From NCBI GenBank assembly GCA_002682825.1, contig NOKP01000001.1, forward strand, positions 3,723,296 to 3,787,295: DNA of 64,000 bases, written 5' to 3'. How positions within the stretch are numbered: position 1 is the first letter of the stretch; every line of letters starts with the position of its first letter. The position numbers were made by a program, and so were the translations under genes. Under the pieces are notes generated by a model that saw nothing but the letters and a program-made list of their open reading frames with translations, did no database searches and was not told the origin of the DNA. Below, in pieces: positions 10,248 to 21,729 of the stretch. The stretch is from Neonectria sp. B-13. Taxonomy: Eukaryota > Ascomycota > Sordariomycetes > Hypocreales > Nectriaceae.

Positions 10248-12695
10248 ATGAAGTTCGGCGAACAGCTTCGTTCCAGCGTCATCCACGAATACCAGTGGTA
10301 CTACATCGACTACGATGGCCTGAAGGACGAGATCAAGCATGCCACCGGCTCTCCCAAGCCCGGTGGCATGGGCGGAGCCGAGTGGTGCGAGGACGATGAG
10401 TCGCGCTTCGTCGGCAAGCTCGAGCTCGAGCTCGACAAGGTCCACACCAAACAGCAGGTCAAGGCCATGGAGATCTCTCGTCGCATCGCCGTCAGCGAGC
10501 GCGAGGTCAAGGAGGTCGTTAACCGCCTCAACGACCGCGGTCTCGGCGAAAACGGACCCTCTGAGGAGGAGTTCATGCTTCTCGAGGAGGACCTCAGCGA
10601 TATCATCGCCGACGTACACGACCTCGCAAAGTTCGTCCAGCTCAACTACACCGGCTTTTATAAGATAATCAAGAAGCACGACGTGAGTCAATTGACCGAG
10701 GACCTGACTTCCGTTTCTAACAAGTCTACTACTAGAAATTGACAGGATGGCACCTCAAGCCCGTTTTCGATACGCGACTCAAGGCAAAGCCCTTCTACAA
10801 AGAAAACTACGACGCGTCCGTCATCAAGCTGTCTAAGCTCTACGATCTCGTCCGTACCCGAGGAAATCCGGTTAAGGGCGATAGTTCTGCGGGTGGTGGT
10901 CAAGCGAGCTTCATTCGACAGACAACAAAATACTGGGTGCACCCGGACAACGTCACCGAGCTGAAGCTCATCATCCTCAAGCATCTGCCTGTCCTTGTCT
11001 TCAACCCCAGCAAGGAGTTTGAACAGCAGGACTCCGCCATCACGTCCATCTACTACGACAACCCCGAAACCTGGGATCTGTACGAGGGTCGATTGAAGAA
11101 GACGGAAGGCGCTGAGGCGATCCGACTTCGATGGTATGGAGGAATGCAGACCGAGACTATTTTCGTCGAGCGAAAGACCCACCGAGAAGATTGGACGGGC
11201 GAGAAGTCGGTCAAAGCTCGCTTTGCCATCAAGGAGAAGAATGTGAATTCCTACATGAAGGGAGAGCTTCTACCCGCAGCCATCTTTGAGAAGGCTCGAA
11301 AGGAGGGCAAGAAATCGGAAAAGGCCATTGCCGAGGATGAGCGATTGGCGTCTGAGGTTCAGTACTCCGTCCTCAAGAAGGGTTACGAGCCGGTCTGCCG
11401 ATCCTTCTACAACCGTACAGCTTTCCAGCTGCCCGCCGACGCCCGAGTCCGTATCTCGTTGGACACCGAACTCACCATGGTCCGGGAGGATAACCTCGAT
11501 GGCCGTTCCCGTTCGGGAGATAACTGGCGACGCATGGACATTGGAGTTGACTTTCCCTTCTCCCAGCTCCCCCCCGAGGATGTCGAACGGTTCCCCTACG
11601 CCGTCCTCGAAGTCAAGCTTCAGACCCAGATGGGCCAGGAACCTCCCGAGTGGGTTCGCCAGCTCATCTCGTCACACCTCGTGGAGTCTGTTCCCAAATT
11701 TTCCAAGTTCATCCACGGCACCGCGACCCTGTTCCCCAGCCGCATAGACCTGCTGCCCTATTGGATGCCGCAGATGGATGTGGATATTCGCAAGCCGACC
11801 AGCCATGACTTTGGCATCCGCCGCCCCGGCATGTCGGGGACAACCACGACCTCGGATGACGAGGACGATTTGGACTCGGATGATGAGGATCCGAGACCCC
11901 CAAGCCGCTATCCTGGTAGCGGAAGCGGTGCTGGTAACGGGGAGTCGAGTGCTCAAGGGGCTGGGCGCCGTCGCGGTCTTCCCTCTGATATGGAGGGACA
12001 ACTGGGTGATATGCCAGCGGAGGACGATGCTTACCCGATCTACGACTCAGACGACGACTATGACGAGAACTACGAACTGGAGCAGGCCAAGAGGATTGGC
12101 GGCTGGCACTACTACTCAACTCTGTTGTCGACCAAGGGCCGTGCTGCCGGGCGCGCAACCATCAACGTCCTCCGACATGCGATCCCGACGCCTCGTAGCA
12201 CGCAGGTGCCCCGCAGCGATCGACTGCAGGCGCTGTTTGGGCAGGAAGAGATCCAGAACAAGAAGTTCAAAGCGCCCAGGGGCAAGAAGATTTACGTGCC
12301 TGTCCGCGTGGAGCCGAAGGTGTATTTCGCGGCGGAGAGGACTTTCTTGGGATGGGTAAGTGCAACTAAACCGACGACGTGGATGTCCACGGAAAGCTAA
12401 CCCTCTATTGCAGCTCGAGTATTCCATCTACATTGGCACGATTGCTGTCACGTTGCTCAACTTTGGCAGCCATCCCACGCCCGCTGCGTTTTGGGTTTCT
12501 AGCATCTTCACGCTGCTAGCTATCATGAGCTTGTGCTATTCGGTTGGCACGTATCTGTACCGAAGCAACGCGATCCGAACGCGCAGGGTTGTCAAGTACT
12601 ACGACCGCGTAGGCCCGACTGTCCTGTGTGTGTCCCTGTTCGTGGCGGTTACACTCAACTTTGTGTTTGAGGGCCGAGAGCGGCGGTTCTGGTGA
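10248..12695 (+). CDS. VTC4: Vacuolar transporter chaperone 4, polyphosphate polymerase
   Basis: Catalytic subunit of the vacuolar-membrane VTC complex, which makes polyphosphate from ATP and moves it into the vacuole. Exons: 10248-10682, 10736-12355, 12414-12695; introns 53 and 58 bp; 778 aa. An SPX domain (about 1-145, starting MKFGEQL) senses inositol pyrophosphates. The central tunnel domain shows [17 protein letters not shown] and AVLEVKLQ, which carry the basic and metal-binding residues of the triphosphate-tunnel fold. After an acidic low-complexity linker (about 535-580), a DUF202-type C-terminus has three membrane spans. The start is the SPX methionine; the upstream in-frame sequence is leader. 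Vtc4 rather than Vtc2/3 is favoured by the intact catalytic motifs. Confidence 0.94.
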
Positions 12696-13346
12696 AGTGG
12701 GAGAGCTTCTTGTTGTATCGTATCTGTATCATTCCGGCAGGAGTTGATTGGCGAGGGCGGGCATGTGTTAAGAAACTAGTCTAAGCTGGAGGTGGTAGGG
12801 CATTGGAAGAGGAGGAGGGGCATCACTTGTTTAATAATAGCTAGTACCGGAGTTAGCTAAGCTGCATTACCCTGACTGTGCCTCTATCTATTTACGTAGA
12901 CGGCAAGTTCCTGTCCGTCTTGCTCGCGTGATGGACGCTTTGGCTGCTCAGCCCTGAGGTTCTTAGTGTGGTGTTGGTGGTGTTGGCTGCGCTATTTGGC
13001 GGTAAGCTTTAGCTAGGTTGCGGAATGCCTGGTGAGGCAGAGTCGAGACTCGGTTCGACACTCAGCTGCGTGCAAGTGTTGGTCGGACATTCGTACGTAT
13101 TTGGTTGTTGGTGCAGATACCGCCATTGTTGGTGTTGCGGCAATAAGTAGATGCAATGTCTCACCTCTGCATCTTCCACCCGTGCCCGCCCAACATAACC
13201 CAACTCCATCTCTACGTCTACTTACTTATTCATCCACTTACTGTCTCTCCGTCTCCTCCACCAACCAAGTGAGTTTCCCAACTTAATCCATCTCGTCGAT
13301 CCCGGGGAGATTGCTCTTCTCAACTGCCGAGTGACAAGCCATCATC
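12696..13346. other. Intergenic region VTC4 to cystathionine gamma-synthase-like gene
   Basis: About 650 bp holding the VTC4 3' flank and the promoter and leader of the next gene on the same strand. No other gene recognised. A GTGAGT at about 13269 could be the donor of a 5'-UTR intron. Confidence 0.5.
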
Positions 13347-15140
13347 ATGGTCGTCTTGAAACCCAAGTCCGAGTTCGGCCACGCGCCTCCGCCGCAAACT
13401 CCAAACAGCATCATCACCAACATCCCGACCTGGGACGTCGCCAAGGCATTCCGCGATGGCGACCCCGGCCCGCTCTCCAGGATCGTCCACCTGTACCCTC
13501 GCTTCCTGCCCATGCAGTTCGCAGCCCAGGTGAGAGTTGCCGGGCGTGTCTTTGCCGTTCCGTGTACTGACGAGCGGGAACTTGGCGTGTAGCTCGGGCA
13601 GGCCATTGCAAAGCATCTGGGAGCCGAGGGAAAAGGCGCCTTGATCTACCTCAATCCGGAGATCTGGGCGTTTACCCGCCGGCACATCACCCTCGAGGGC
13701 CGCGGGCCGCACCGCATGGACGCCGACGATGTCACGCTCAAGGTCGTCGACGTTGCCGGGCACCGCGTGTATGCCGTGCTCTACGAGCCCAAGAACACCT
13801 TCGGCGTCATCCTCACTTGGGGCGCTCCCGGGCTCGGTATCTCCATCCGGGGAAGCGAGGAGCTCCTCCGCGGCGTTGACGGCATGAAGGAGGTGGTCTT
13901 CGAAGGGGGCCATGACCTCCCGCCGCCGACGTGGACTCCCGAGAGCTCAGCTCATCAAGGCCTCCGCGAGAGGATCGACGAGCTGCTTCATCGCTCGCCC
14001 ATTGATGCAGACAAGGTCAAGTGCACGCCCGGCGACGTGTTTCTGTATCCCACAGGCATGGCCGCCATCTACCACACCACCAACCTCCTGATGGACCATC
14101 GGCCCGGTACCATTGTCGTCCTGGGCGTCGTCTTCCACAACACGCACCATCACCTCATCGAAGAGTGTCCCCACGGGTTTAAGCACTTTGGCTTGGTGGA
14201 CGACGAGGGCATCGACCGCTTCGAGAACTGGCTCGAAACGGAGAAGCAGGCCGCCAGGCCCGTCAGCTATGCGTTTGTCGAGATCCCAGGGAATCCCAAC
14301 ATGGATACCCCTGACGTTGTCCGTCTGAAGAGCCTTGTACGCTGTCTCTTGCCATGGCCTTCCTTCACCACCTTCACTTGCTGACGCTCCCTTTCCATCT
14401 AGTCTGAAAAGTACGACTTCGTCCTCATCGTTGACGACACCGTCAGCGGCTTCGCCAACGTCGACGTTCTCGCCCAGAGTGACATCCTCCTCAGCTCCCT
14501 CACCAAGTCCTTCAGCGGCCAGGCCAACGTCATGGGCGGCTCCATCGTCCTGAACCCTCTCTCGCCGCACTACGCGGCCCTCGCGCCACTCGTCAAGTCG
14601 AAGCACCACAACGAGCTCTTCGCCAGCGACGCCGCAGTCCTCCTCGCCAACTCGCACGACTTCCTCCAGCGCACCCGCATCCTGAACCGCAACGCCGCCG
14701 CCATGGCAGCCTTCCTGCACGACGCCAAGTCTCTCCCAGACTCACCCGTCGCCAACGTCCAGTACCCGACCCTGCTCCCCACCAAGCCCAAGTACGACGC
14801 CGTCATGCGGCCCGGCACGCCGGAGCTGCCGGACCCGGGCTACGGGTGTCTCCTGACGGTCGAGTTCGACTGCCTCGAGACGGCCGTGGCTTTCTACGAC
14901 CGCTGCGGCTTCTACCCCAGTCCCCATCTCGGCGGGCACGTCACTCTCGTCTTTGCGTACAACATGACTGTTTTTAGTAAGAAGCCCGAGGAGCGTGACC
15001 ACATGCGCGGGCTGGGTGTCAAGGAGGAGGGCGTGCGTATCTCGGCGGGCCTAGAGAGTGAGGAGGATCTCATCGACACGCTGAGGGATGCACTAGATGC
15101 GGCGATTCAGGCGAAGAAGGATCTTGCGAGCAAGCAGTAA
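13347..15140 (+). CDS. PLP-dependent cystathionine gamma-synthase-like enzyme
   Basis: Member of the Cys/Met-metabolism PLP enzymes (PF01053), closest in layout to fungal cystathionine gamma-synthase (yeast Str2 and relatives). These condense an activated homoserine with cysteine in the route to methionine. Exons: 13347-13529, 13593-14336, 14403-15140; introns 63 and 66 bp, both in phase 0; 554 aa. The first half is the family-specific N-terminal extension; the catalytic half shows DVFLYPTGMAAIYHTTNLLM, VEIPGNPN, FVLIVDDTVSGFANVD and SSLTKSFSGQANVMGG. The Lys of LTKSFSG should bind PLP, and the Asp of VDDT should contact the pyridine nitrogen. Which of the Str2, YLL058W or YML082W groups it belongs to cannot be settled here. 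Convergent with MCM4. Confidence 0.85.
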
Positions 15141-15391
15141 ATAGAGCGGCAATGAGACCTGCGCTACCAGCGGGAGTAGAAGAGGTAATCATTTATCATC
15201 GTTGGCACGCGAGACGAGAAAATGTGAGACGTTATTCACGGAAGATATCCGGTATTAATCGGATTGAGATAAAACAGATATTCTGCAATTCGTAGTATGC
15301 CAACGCCTTGTACCGTAAGCAAGACCCTTGTCGTTCAAACCAACCCACTCATCTATCTCATTCACATCATTCCAGCAAGTCATCAGCTTCT

Positions 15392-18300
15392 TTAGACAAC
15401 AGCCGTCACTCTCCGAATCGTTCTCCTCGCGCCCTCGCCGCTGATCATAAGGGCATTCTCGGCCTGGAGGGCTCTCATAATCTCGTTGAACTCGGACTGC
15501 TCTACGGGGATGCTGGCACCCTCGCTGAGCCGGCGGGCTACGTCGCCCCACCGGACCGAGTTGCCTCCCGCCGTCATCTCATCGAGCAGTTGCACCAAGG
15601 CGCTCTTGATCTCGTCGCGGCGCTTGCGGTCGGCGGCGCTCGTCCCTTCGGTGAGGAGGCTCATGTCGATGCGGCCCTGGGAGTCAGTGGCAGCCGTCAT
15701 CAGAGCGGTCTGAATGAGGCGATTGGCCTCGCGGACGTCGTCGCGCGTCACGGTCTCGGAGAGGCGCATCTTGGCGTGGGCCTCCGCCAGGCGGATCATG
15801 CTCTCGAGCTGACGAGTCGTGGCAGTGATACGCTTGTCGGCGGTGCGGACGTCCTGGCCGAGGGACCGCATGGCCACGTACGCTTCGACAAGCTCGTGGG
15901 CGGCTTCCTGGGAGATGACGGGCTTGATGTGGGAGCGCGCGTAGGAGATGTACAGGGTGAGGAACTCGACGGGAAGAATGTCGTTATTGGTCGGGGCGGA
16001 CTGGGGTTTGTCTTGGAGGTAGAGAGAGAGAATATGCTTGGCAAGGCGCCGGTCATTCTTCTCATCAACTCGGTCAAGGATGAGATAGACCAGGTCGAAA
16101 CGGGAGAGGAGGGTCGGGGGTAAGTCAATATTCTGGGGGACGGGGAGATTGGGGTTGTATCGACTGCCAATGGGGTTGGCAGAAGCGAGGATGCTGGTTC
16201 TGGCGTTGAGAGTCGTGATGATACCAGCCTTGGCGACGGAAACGGTCTGCTGTTCCATGACTTCGTGGAGAACGGATCGTGTGGAGTCGGACATCTTGTC
16301 GAACTCATCGATGCAGCAGACGCCGCCGTCGGAGAGGACAAGAGCACCGGACTCGAGCACTAGTTGGCGAGTCTCGGGATCACGGGTCACGTACGCCGTG
16401 AGACCGACAGCGGACGAGCCCTTTCCACTGGTGTAGACTCCGCGAGGGGCGATCTTGTGGATATAGGCCAATATTTGCGACTTGGACGTCGAAGGATCAC
16501 CACAGAGGAGGACGTTGATGTCGCCTCGGTACTTGGGGCTGGCGCCCTTCTGGAAGGTCTTATTGGCACCGCCAAAGAGTTGCAGAAGGATGCCCTTCTT
16601 TACGTCGTCCATTTCGTAAATCGAAGGGGCGAGGGAACGGGCAAGCAGCTCGTAGATGTCATCCCGAGCTGCGGTCTCCCGAATCTTTGCCTCGTCCTCG
16701 ACGGAAACGGTGCGGGTTTCCTCCATGTTGTTGTCACCGTTCTCGGCCTCCTGCTCGCCTGCAATACCCAATGTCGACGTGTCGGCGCCCATGCGCTTCT
16801 TGTCAACTTTTTGAATGTGCAAGACGTCGACATACGTCTTGTATACGCTTTTGAGTGCCCGCTGACGAGGATTCACGCGCATAGGGCTGACACGGAAGAT
16901 ACCCGTCAGCTCGACACGGTCACCGGCCTTGCAGAAGTCAACCAGCTCGTTGTACACGCAAACCGACACAGAGTGCGGCGTCTGACCCGCAGGCACCGCA
17001 TCGGGGGTCTCTTGAAGTTTAATGACTTGCTTATCCTCAAAGGAGCATCGGTTGTGGACGATCTGCATCGAGTTCTTGGATTCACAGACTTCACGAGGAC
17101 ACTCAGTGGGCTCCCGGATCTTTCCGCGGTCGAGACCAACGTTGACGGAGTGATTGCAGACATTGCAGCGGAAGAAGGCATCTTTCATATCGGGGATGAC
17201 AGGAGTAGCTCGAATGACCAGTCCCTTGATAGAGATGAGACGGTCCATATCTATTTCATATTAGCTCAGTTGCATGCAATGTCACCGATGGCCAACTTAC
17301 CGGATGGGTTAAGGTCTCTCAAGTTGATCGTCTTGTCTAGGCCAAAGGGGCGCACGACGTAAATGGACGAGGAGACCTGGTCTTCCAATGAAGGCTGTTG
17401 CTGGTCCTGCTGGGGTCGAGGGGTAGCAGGCTCTTCAGGTCTATCGGAGCTGGGGAACACGGGTTCTGAGCTCTGAGTGCTGTGATGGGATGCCTGGTGG
17501 CCAGCACTGCTCTGGGAGGCTCGGTTCCTCAGAGTCTCTGCCCGTGCAAGCTCGACCATCATGTCGTGAACCGATTGATCCATAACGGGAACGATTTCCT
17601 GCGGATAGGCTTGGATTTGATGCCAAAGCTTTCGTGTGGGCGGGTACAAGTTCAGGTCGGAGATGTCGACGTAGAGTCTCGAAGTGCCCAACAACAACAT
17701 GTGCTCCATGGCCTCACAGTATGGCTTCGATTCCGATTCGGGGTCGGCCTGCACCTCGGCGTCGGAGAAGCCGTCCCGGTACAAGCGATACTTTTGGGTA
17801 AAGTTGCGGAGGAAATCCTTGAACGAGGCAAAGGTGTCGTCGATGGAGACGGTTGTACCCCAAATCAAACTCTCTCCGTGACCGCCGAGTGCGTCCGCTT
17901 CAGAGGTGTTGGGATCCCGGTTGGCAAAGGATGCAGCGTCTGAGCCATCGACGGGTCCTTCACGCACCACACGGCCGGCATCGTCGAGAATAATACGGCG
18001 CGCAGCCCGGGGAGTGCGCACTGCATCCGAGTTGATGTCTCCTCGCCGATGGGGCGCAGAGCTGCCGGGTTGAGAGCCGATGAAGAGACCGCTGGTCTCA
18101 CTTCGCAGCTCCGACTGTTGTCGCAGCGATCTTCCGGGGCTGGAGCTGGGTTCGTAGCGGATAGGTGATGATTCTAGGCCGGTTAGCGCTCTAGCTTTCT
18201 TAGACAGGTGCATCCATCTCACCTCCACCGAGTCCGGGAGTGGCTCTGGGGGTTCTCTGAGGGTCGTCGTCGCTTTGGGTCTCAGTCATATGGCGCAGGG

Positions 18301-18544
18301 GCGAGCTGGGGGCATCGCTACGACCATGAGTAGTCTGACTGTTGGTCATGTGCCTCAAGGGCGACGATGGCGCAGCATCTTGCTCGTCGTTGCCGTGGGG
18401 TGCAGGGGAGGACTGGAAGAAGAGCGGGCTCGAGGCCAATTGCGATGGGTTGGCACGCGGGGTATTTGTTTCGGATTGACGACCGGACCGACGAGGGGTC
18501 GCCGACTTGGAGTCTCGCTGCCGGCGTTGCGACGGGGACGACAT
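15392..18544 (-). CDS. MCM4: DNA replication licensing factor Mcm4 (Cdc54)
   Basis: Subunit of the MCM2-7 replicative helicase, loaded on origins in G1. Exons: 18544-18223, 18173-17301, 17250-15392; introns 49 and 50 bp; 1017 aa. The N-terminal 100 residues are Ser/Thr/Pro-rich with repeated APSSPLRHMT blocks, typical of the phosphorylated (CDK/DDK) Mcm4 tail. The second junction rebuilds the conserved NPSDMDRLISIKG. A zinc-binding set lies at Cys427, 430, 449 and 454. Walker A GDPSTSKSQ is at about 649-657, Walker B CCIDEFDKM at about 710-718, and the arginine finger follows in LLSRFDLVYLI. It ends in a winged-helix region. It is divergent from RET3 over only 422 bp, which contain an MCB element. 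Mcm4 is identified by the N-terminal and zinc regions. Confidence 0.96.
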
Positions 18545-18966
18545 CGTGGTGTCGTTGGGCTGGCGTTCGGAGGAAGATTTCTTGAGAGGACTGTGGGTTT
18601 GTTTGTTGATGGAGAAAACGAGGGGGAGGGGACACACCAACGGACAGGGGACAGGGAGGCTTTCGCGTCTCCTTTCTGCGTCCACTAGGCCTGACGCGTA
18701 AAGTGGTCCAGGCACGCGAACTCCAATTAAAGAGGTGTTGGGCTGGTCCGTGCACACGCGACTGCCAATCCATCCAAGCAGCATCGGAGTTGCCAGGTTG
18801 CCAGGTTGCCAGGTAATCCGGCGGGCCGGCTAAACGTTGCGCCGGGGGAGCGCACGCTCTATGGGAGGTGTGGCATCTAGCATCTGGAGGTCGGTCTGGA
18901 GGGGTCTCATATCGTCTCCGGGTACCTCCAAGTGTCAACGTGGGCTTTCGCAAAACAACCGCCGCC
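18545..18966. promoter_or_regulatory. Shared divergent promoter MCM4 / RET3 with MCB-type site
   Basis: The 422 bp between the divergent starts contain ACGCGT (18694-18699), the MluI cell-cycle box bound by MBF, and TTTCGCG (18661-18667), an E2F/MBF-like site. Both lie within about 160 bp upstream of the MCM4 ATG. This fits G1/S expression of MCM genes. It is an inference from motif and position only. Confidence 0.45.
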
Positions 18967-19690
18967 ATGTCTCCTGGAATGACCCTGTTCTCCGTTCAGG
19001 CCATCCTCGTCCTCGGTACTGAGGATGGCTCTCGGGTATTCGCAAAGTACTTCTCGTCGCCTCACACGGCCCCGAATGGTAACCACAGCTCCCCTTGAAC
19101 CTCTGGGGCGCAAGCATGCTGACCACTCGCCTCCCAGCTTCCGCGAGCTCATCCGCAAACCCCTACTCCGATGTCAAATCCCAAAAGTCATTCGAGAAGG
19201 GCCTCCTCGAGAAGACCGCCAAGCAGACCGGCGATATCATCCTATACGACAACAGAATCGTGCTGTACAAGATGGAGTCGGACGTCATGATGTACGTCGT
19301 CGGCAGCGTCGACGAGAACGAGATCCTGCTCTACAACACCATCCTTGCGCTGCGAGACTCGCTCCACCTGCTCTTCAAGTCAGTCCCCCTCCCCTCGTTC
19401 CAAGCTCAAGCTGCGCTGTGCCGTGGTGTTAACCTCTGCGCGACAACAGGCAATCCGTGGACAAGCGAACCATAGTCGAGAACTACGACCTCGTGTCGCT
19501 CGCTATCGACGAGATCGTCGACGACGGCATCATTCTCGAGACCGACCCCACCATCATCGTCCAGCGAGTCAGCCGCGCCCCCACCCAGGACGCCCCCGTC
19601 GGTCGCATTGATCTCAGCGAGCAGGGAGTCAACAACCTGGCGCAACTCGGAAAGTCGAAACTGGCGGACTGGCTACGACAAGGACTGTGA
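18967..19690 (+). CDS. RET3: Coatomer subunit zeta (COPI)
   Basis: Small subunit of the COPI coat (F subcomplex) for Golgi-to-ER and intra-Golgi vesicle traffic; longin/AP-small-chain fold. Exons: 18967-19078, 19138-19378, 19450-19690; introns 59 and 71 bp; 197 aa, normal for zeta-COP. Family blocks are VQAILVLGTEDGSRVFAKYF, FEKGLLEKTAKQTGDIILYD and VGSVDENEILLYNTI, followed by SVDKRTIVENYDLVSLAIDE and a terminal LGKSKLADWLRQGL. A short Ser/Ala insert (SASSSANP) sits at the first exon junction. The first ATG of the conserved strand was taken as start. Convergent with SUA5, with 142 bp between stops. Confidence 0.95.
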
Positions 19691-19832
19691 GGTTTGGAAA
19701 GGGGTTGCTGTCTAGCATTTGGCGTTTTGTCGTTATTCTAGCGCCGCACGCAAACAAAAAGTCACGCTGTTGGGTTTGGCAAGGGACGGGGCGGGCTTAT
19801 ACAGGGTGCTGGGAAGGGGTCTAATTGATCAT

Positions 19833-21389
19833 TCATGCTCTAATCTCCGAGGCCGCCTTGCGGAGGCGGTTCATGACCGCCGCGGCGATGTCGATTTTAT
19901 CCTCTATACCGTCCACGAAGATGGTGTCCGCCCCGCGCCGATCGAACTCCCTCAGTGCCGAGAAGAGACCCCGGGCAATCCCCTCGGTGTCTCTACCAAG
20001 ATCAATGTCCAAGACTTGGCCGATTAACTGTCCGCTTTCATTCATGAGCTCGCCTTCATAGACTTCGTATGGCAATCCGTTTTGCTCTGCGCCCCCTTGC
20101 GTGCCGTTGGGAGACGGCTTGAGGTTGGCGCACCGTAACCCAGCCCCTGACTTCCATCGTTGAGTGCGGATGACGCCGATTTTCTTCGTTCCTCGGTCTC
20201 CATTCGTGACGGACCCGTTGACGGCGCCGTTCGCCGCTGCAATATCGGAGAGGACCACTCCAGAAACCCCCTTTTCGTAACTCGATTCGTAGAGCACCAC
20301 TCTCGCCTTGGGACTATAGTGCTTGTACTTCATCCCGGGTGCCCGAGGCGTGGCCTTGCCCTCCTCGCTCTGGTCCTTGTACGCCTTGGCCGCGTTCTCC
20401 CAGCCGGGACAGGTTCTCAACTCATCCAACCCGATGCCGCCAGGGCGGAGAACGACGGGCGGATCGCAAAGGCCATCAACCACGGTGCTCTCCACGCCAA
20501 CATGGCACTGCCCCCCGTCCAGGATCAGCTCGATCCTCCCGTCCAGGTCGTCCATGACGTGCTGTGCGGTTGTCGGGGACGGCTTGGTGGAAGCGTTTGC
20601 AGACGGGGCGGCCACCGGGACGCCGGCCAGCTTGATGAGGGAGAGTGCCAAGGGCGACGAGGGCATTCGGACGCCAAAGGTCTCGAGGCCGGCCGTCACC
20701 TCGGGGGCGAGCTTCGACGGTTCCGGGTTCGATAGCAAGATAGTCAGGGGACCCGGCCAGAAGCGCTCTATCAGGACCTTATATATGCTTGGTATGGGGT
20801 CTTCCCCTTCACTGCTGGCTCCCACATACTGCCGTAACATGTGCAAGTCGCACACATGTATGATGAGGGGGTTATCTGAGGGCCGTCCCTTGGCAGAATA
20901 AATTCCCTTGACAGAGCCACTGCGGGTGGCATCTGCGCCGAGGCCATATACGGTCTCGGTTGGAAAGGCGACGGGGGTGTCTTTGCTCTTGAGTTCCTGC
21001 GCGGCGGCCTCGAGCACCTCGAGGACATCCGTCTGCTCGGTCTGAATTTCCCAGTGATCCAGCTTTGCCAGACCCTCCCCAGGCCGGAAGTGTCCGAGAG
21101 AGCCCTTGGTGGGGACCCTCACAACCCGCGTCTTCATGGCTGGTAGTGCCTGGGACGTCAAGCTTCGGACCAGGGCCGATGTAAGTGGTAGCAGGGCTGG
21201 TCGAGGAGCCAGCGCAGACGACGCTGCTGGAGGTTTGCTGCTAAGAAAAGGCCGCTGTAAAGATTCCTGTATTCTGGTCTTTGTCTTGCAGGCAACGGCG
21301 AGATGGAGATGTCTGCAGCAGCACTGATGTTTGGCCGACAGAGTGAGGGTTCTTTGAGTCACAGAAAATTTCATCCCCTCAGGCTTCAT
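19833..21389 (-). CDS. SUA5: Threonylcarbamoyl-AMP synthase Sua5
   Basis: Makes threonylcarbamoyl-AMP from Thr, bicarbonate and ATP, the first step of t6A37 modification of ANN-decoding tRNAs. Single exon. The YrdC domain shows VAFPTETVYGLGADA, SAKGRPSDNPLIIHV and FWPGPLTILL, then VAAPSANASTKPSPTTAQHV. Further on are GVESTVVDG and RPGGI, then the linker APGMKYKHYSPKA and a C-terminal Sua5 domain ending MNRLRKAASEIRA. The start is uncertain. ATG at 21389 gives 518 aa with a basic, Ser/Ala-rich N-terminus almost free of acidic residues, which could be a mitochondrial presequence. ATG at 21137 (MKTRVVRVP) gives 434 aa, near yeast Sua5 length. Use of both starts would fit the dual cytosol/mitochondrion role of this enzyme. 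Confidence 0.92.
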   Translation of the reverse strand: MKPEGMKFSVTQRTLTLSAKHQCCCRHLHLAVACKTKTRIQESLQRPFLSSKPPAASSALAPRPALLPLTSALVRSLTSQALPAMKTRVVRVPTKGSLGHFRPGEGLAKLDHWEIQTEQTDVLEVLEAAAQELKSKDTPVAFPTETVYGLGADATRSGSVKGIYSAKGRPSDNPLIIHVCDLHMLRQYVGASSEGEDPIPSIYKVLIERFWPGPLTILLSNPEPSKLAPEVTAGLETFGVRMPSSPLALSLIKLAGVPVAAPSANASTKPSPTTAQHVMDDLDGRIELILDGGQCHVGVESTVVDGLCDPPVVLRPGGIGLDELRTCPGWENAAKAYKDQSEEGKATPRAPGMKYKHYSPKARVVLYESSYEKGVSGVVLSDIAAANGAVNGSVTNGDRGTKKIGVIRTQRWKSGAGLRCANLKPSPNGTQGGAEQNGLPYEVYEGELMNESGQLIGQVLDIDLGRDTEGIARGLFSALREFDRRGADTIFVDGIEDKIDIAAAVMNRLRKAASEIRA

Positions 21390-21729
21390 GCTCACTCATC
21401 CACTCATCATGGCGAACTAAAAGGCCGTCGGCGCCCCGTTGGAAATAAGGTAACGCCTAAAGGCAACCCAAGGCGCCGACGCAAGATCGGTTTTAGCGCC
21501 ACCCAGCAGGCAGTATCCAGTGCGGCTCAGCGCACGTTCCACTGAAATGCCGTCTAGGGGCCCTGGAACTGGTGTAAGTCCTTGTACCAGATGCTGGTAA
21601 TGAGTATCATGACATAATCTTCATTAGTCTAATGAAGCTTCTTTTAGGCCCTCCGAGTCTTCTTTTATCTATTATGCGGCTCATCTTCTCTTCCCTCCAA
21701 ATTCAGAAAGCATAGTAATCCCCAGCCCA
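21390..21729. other. Short intergenic region upstream of SUA5
   Basis: About 340 bp between the SUA5 start and the COG4 stop, on the same strand. It is the SUA5 promoter and leader plus the COG4 3' flank. No gene or notable motif seen. Confidence 0.5.

Noticed and set aside
17255..17285. TTAGCTCAGTTG, resembling a tRNA A box
   Set aside because: It lies inside the second MCM4 intron, with no B box, T arm or acceptor stem in the following 80 bases.
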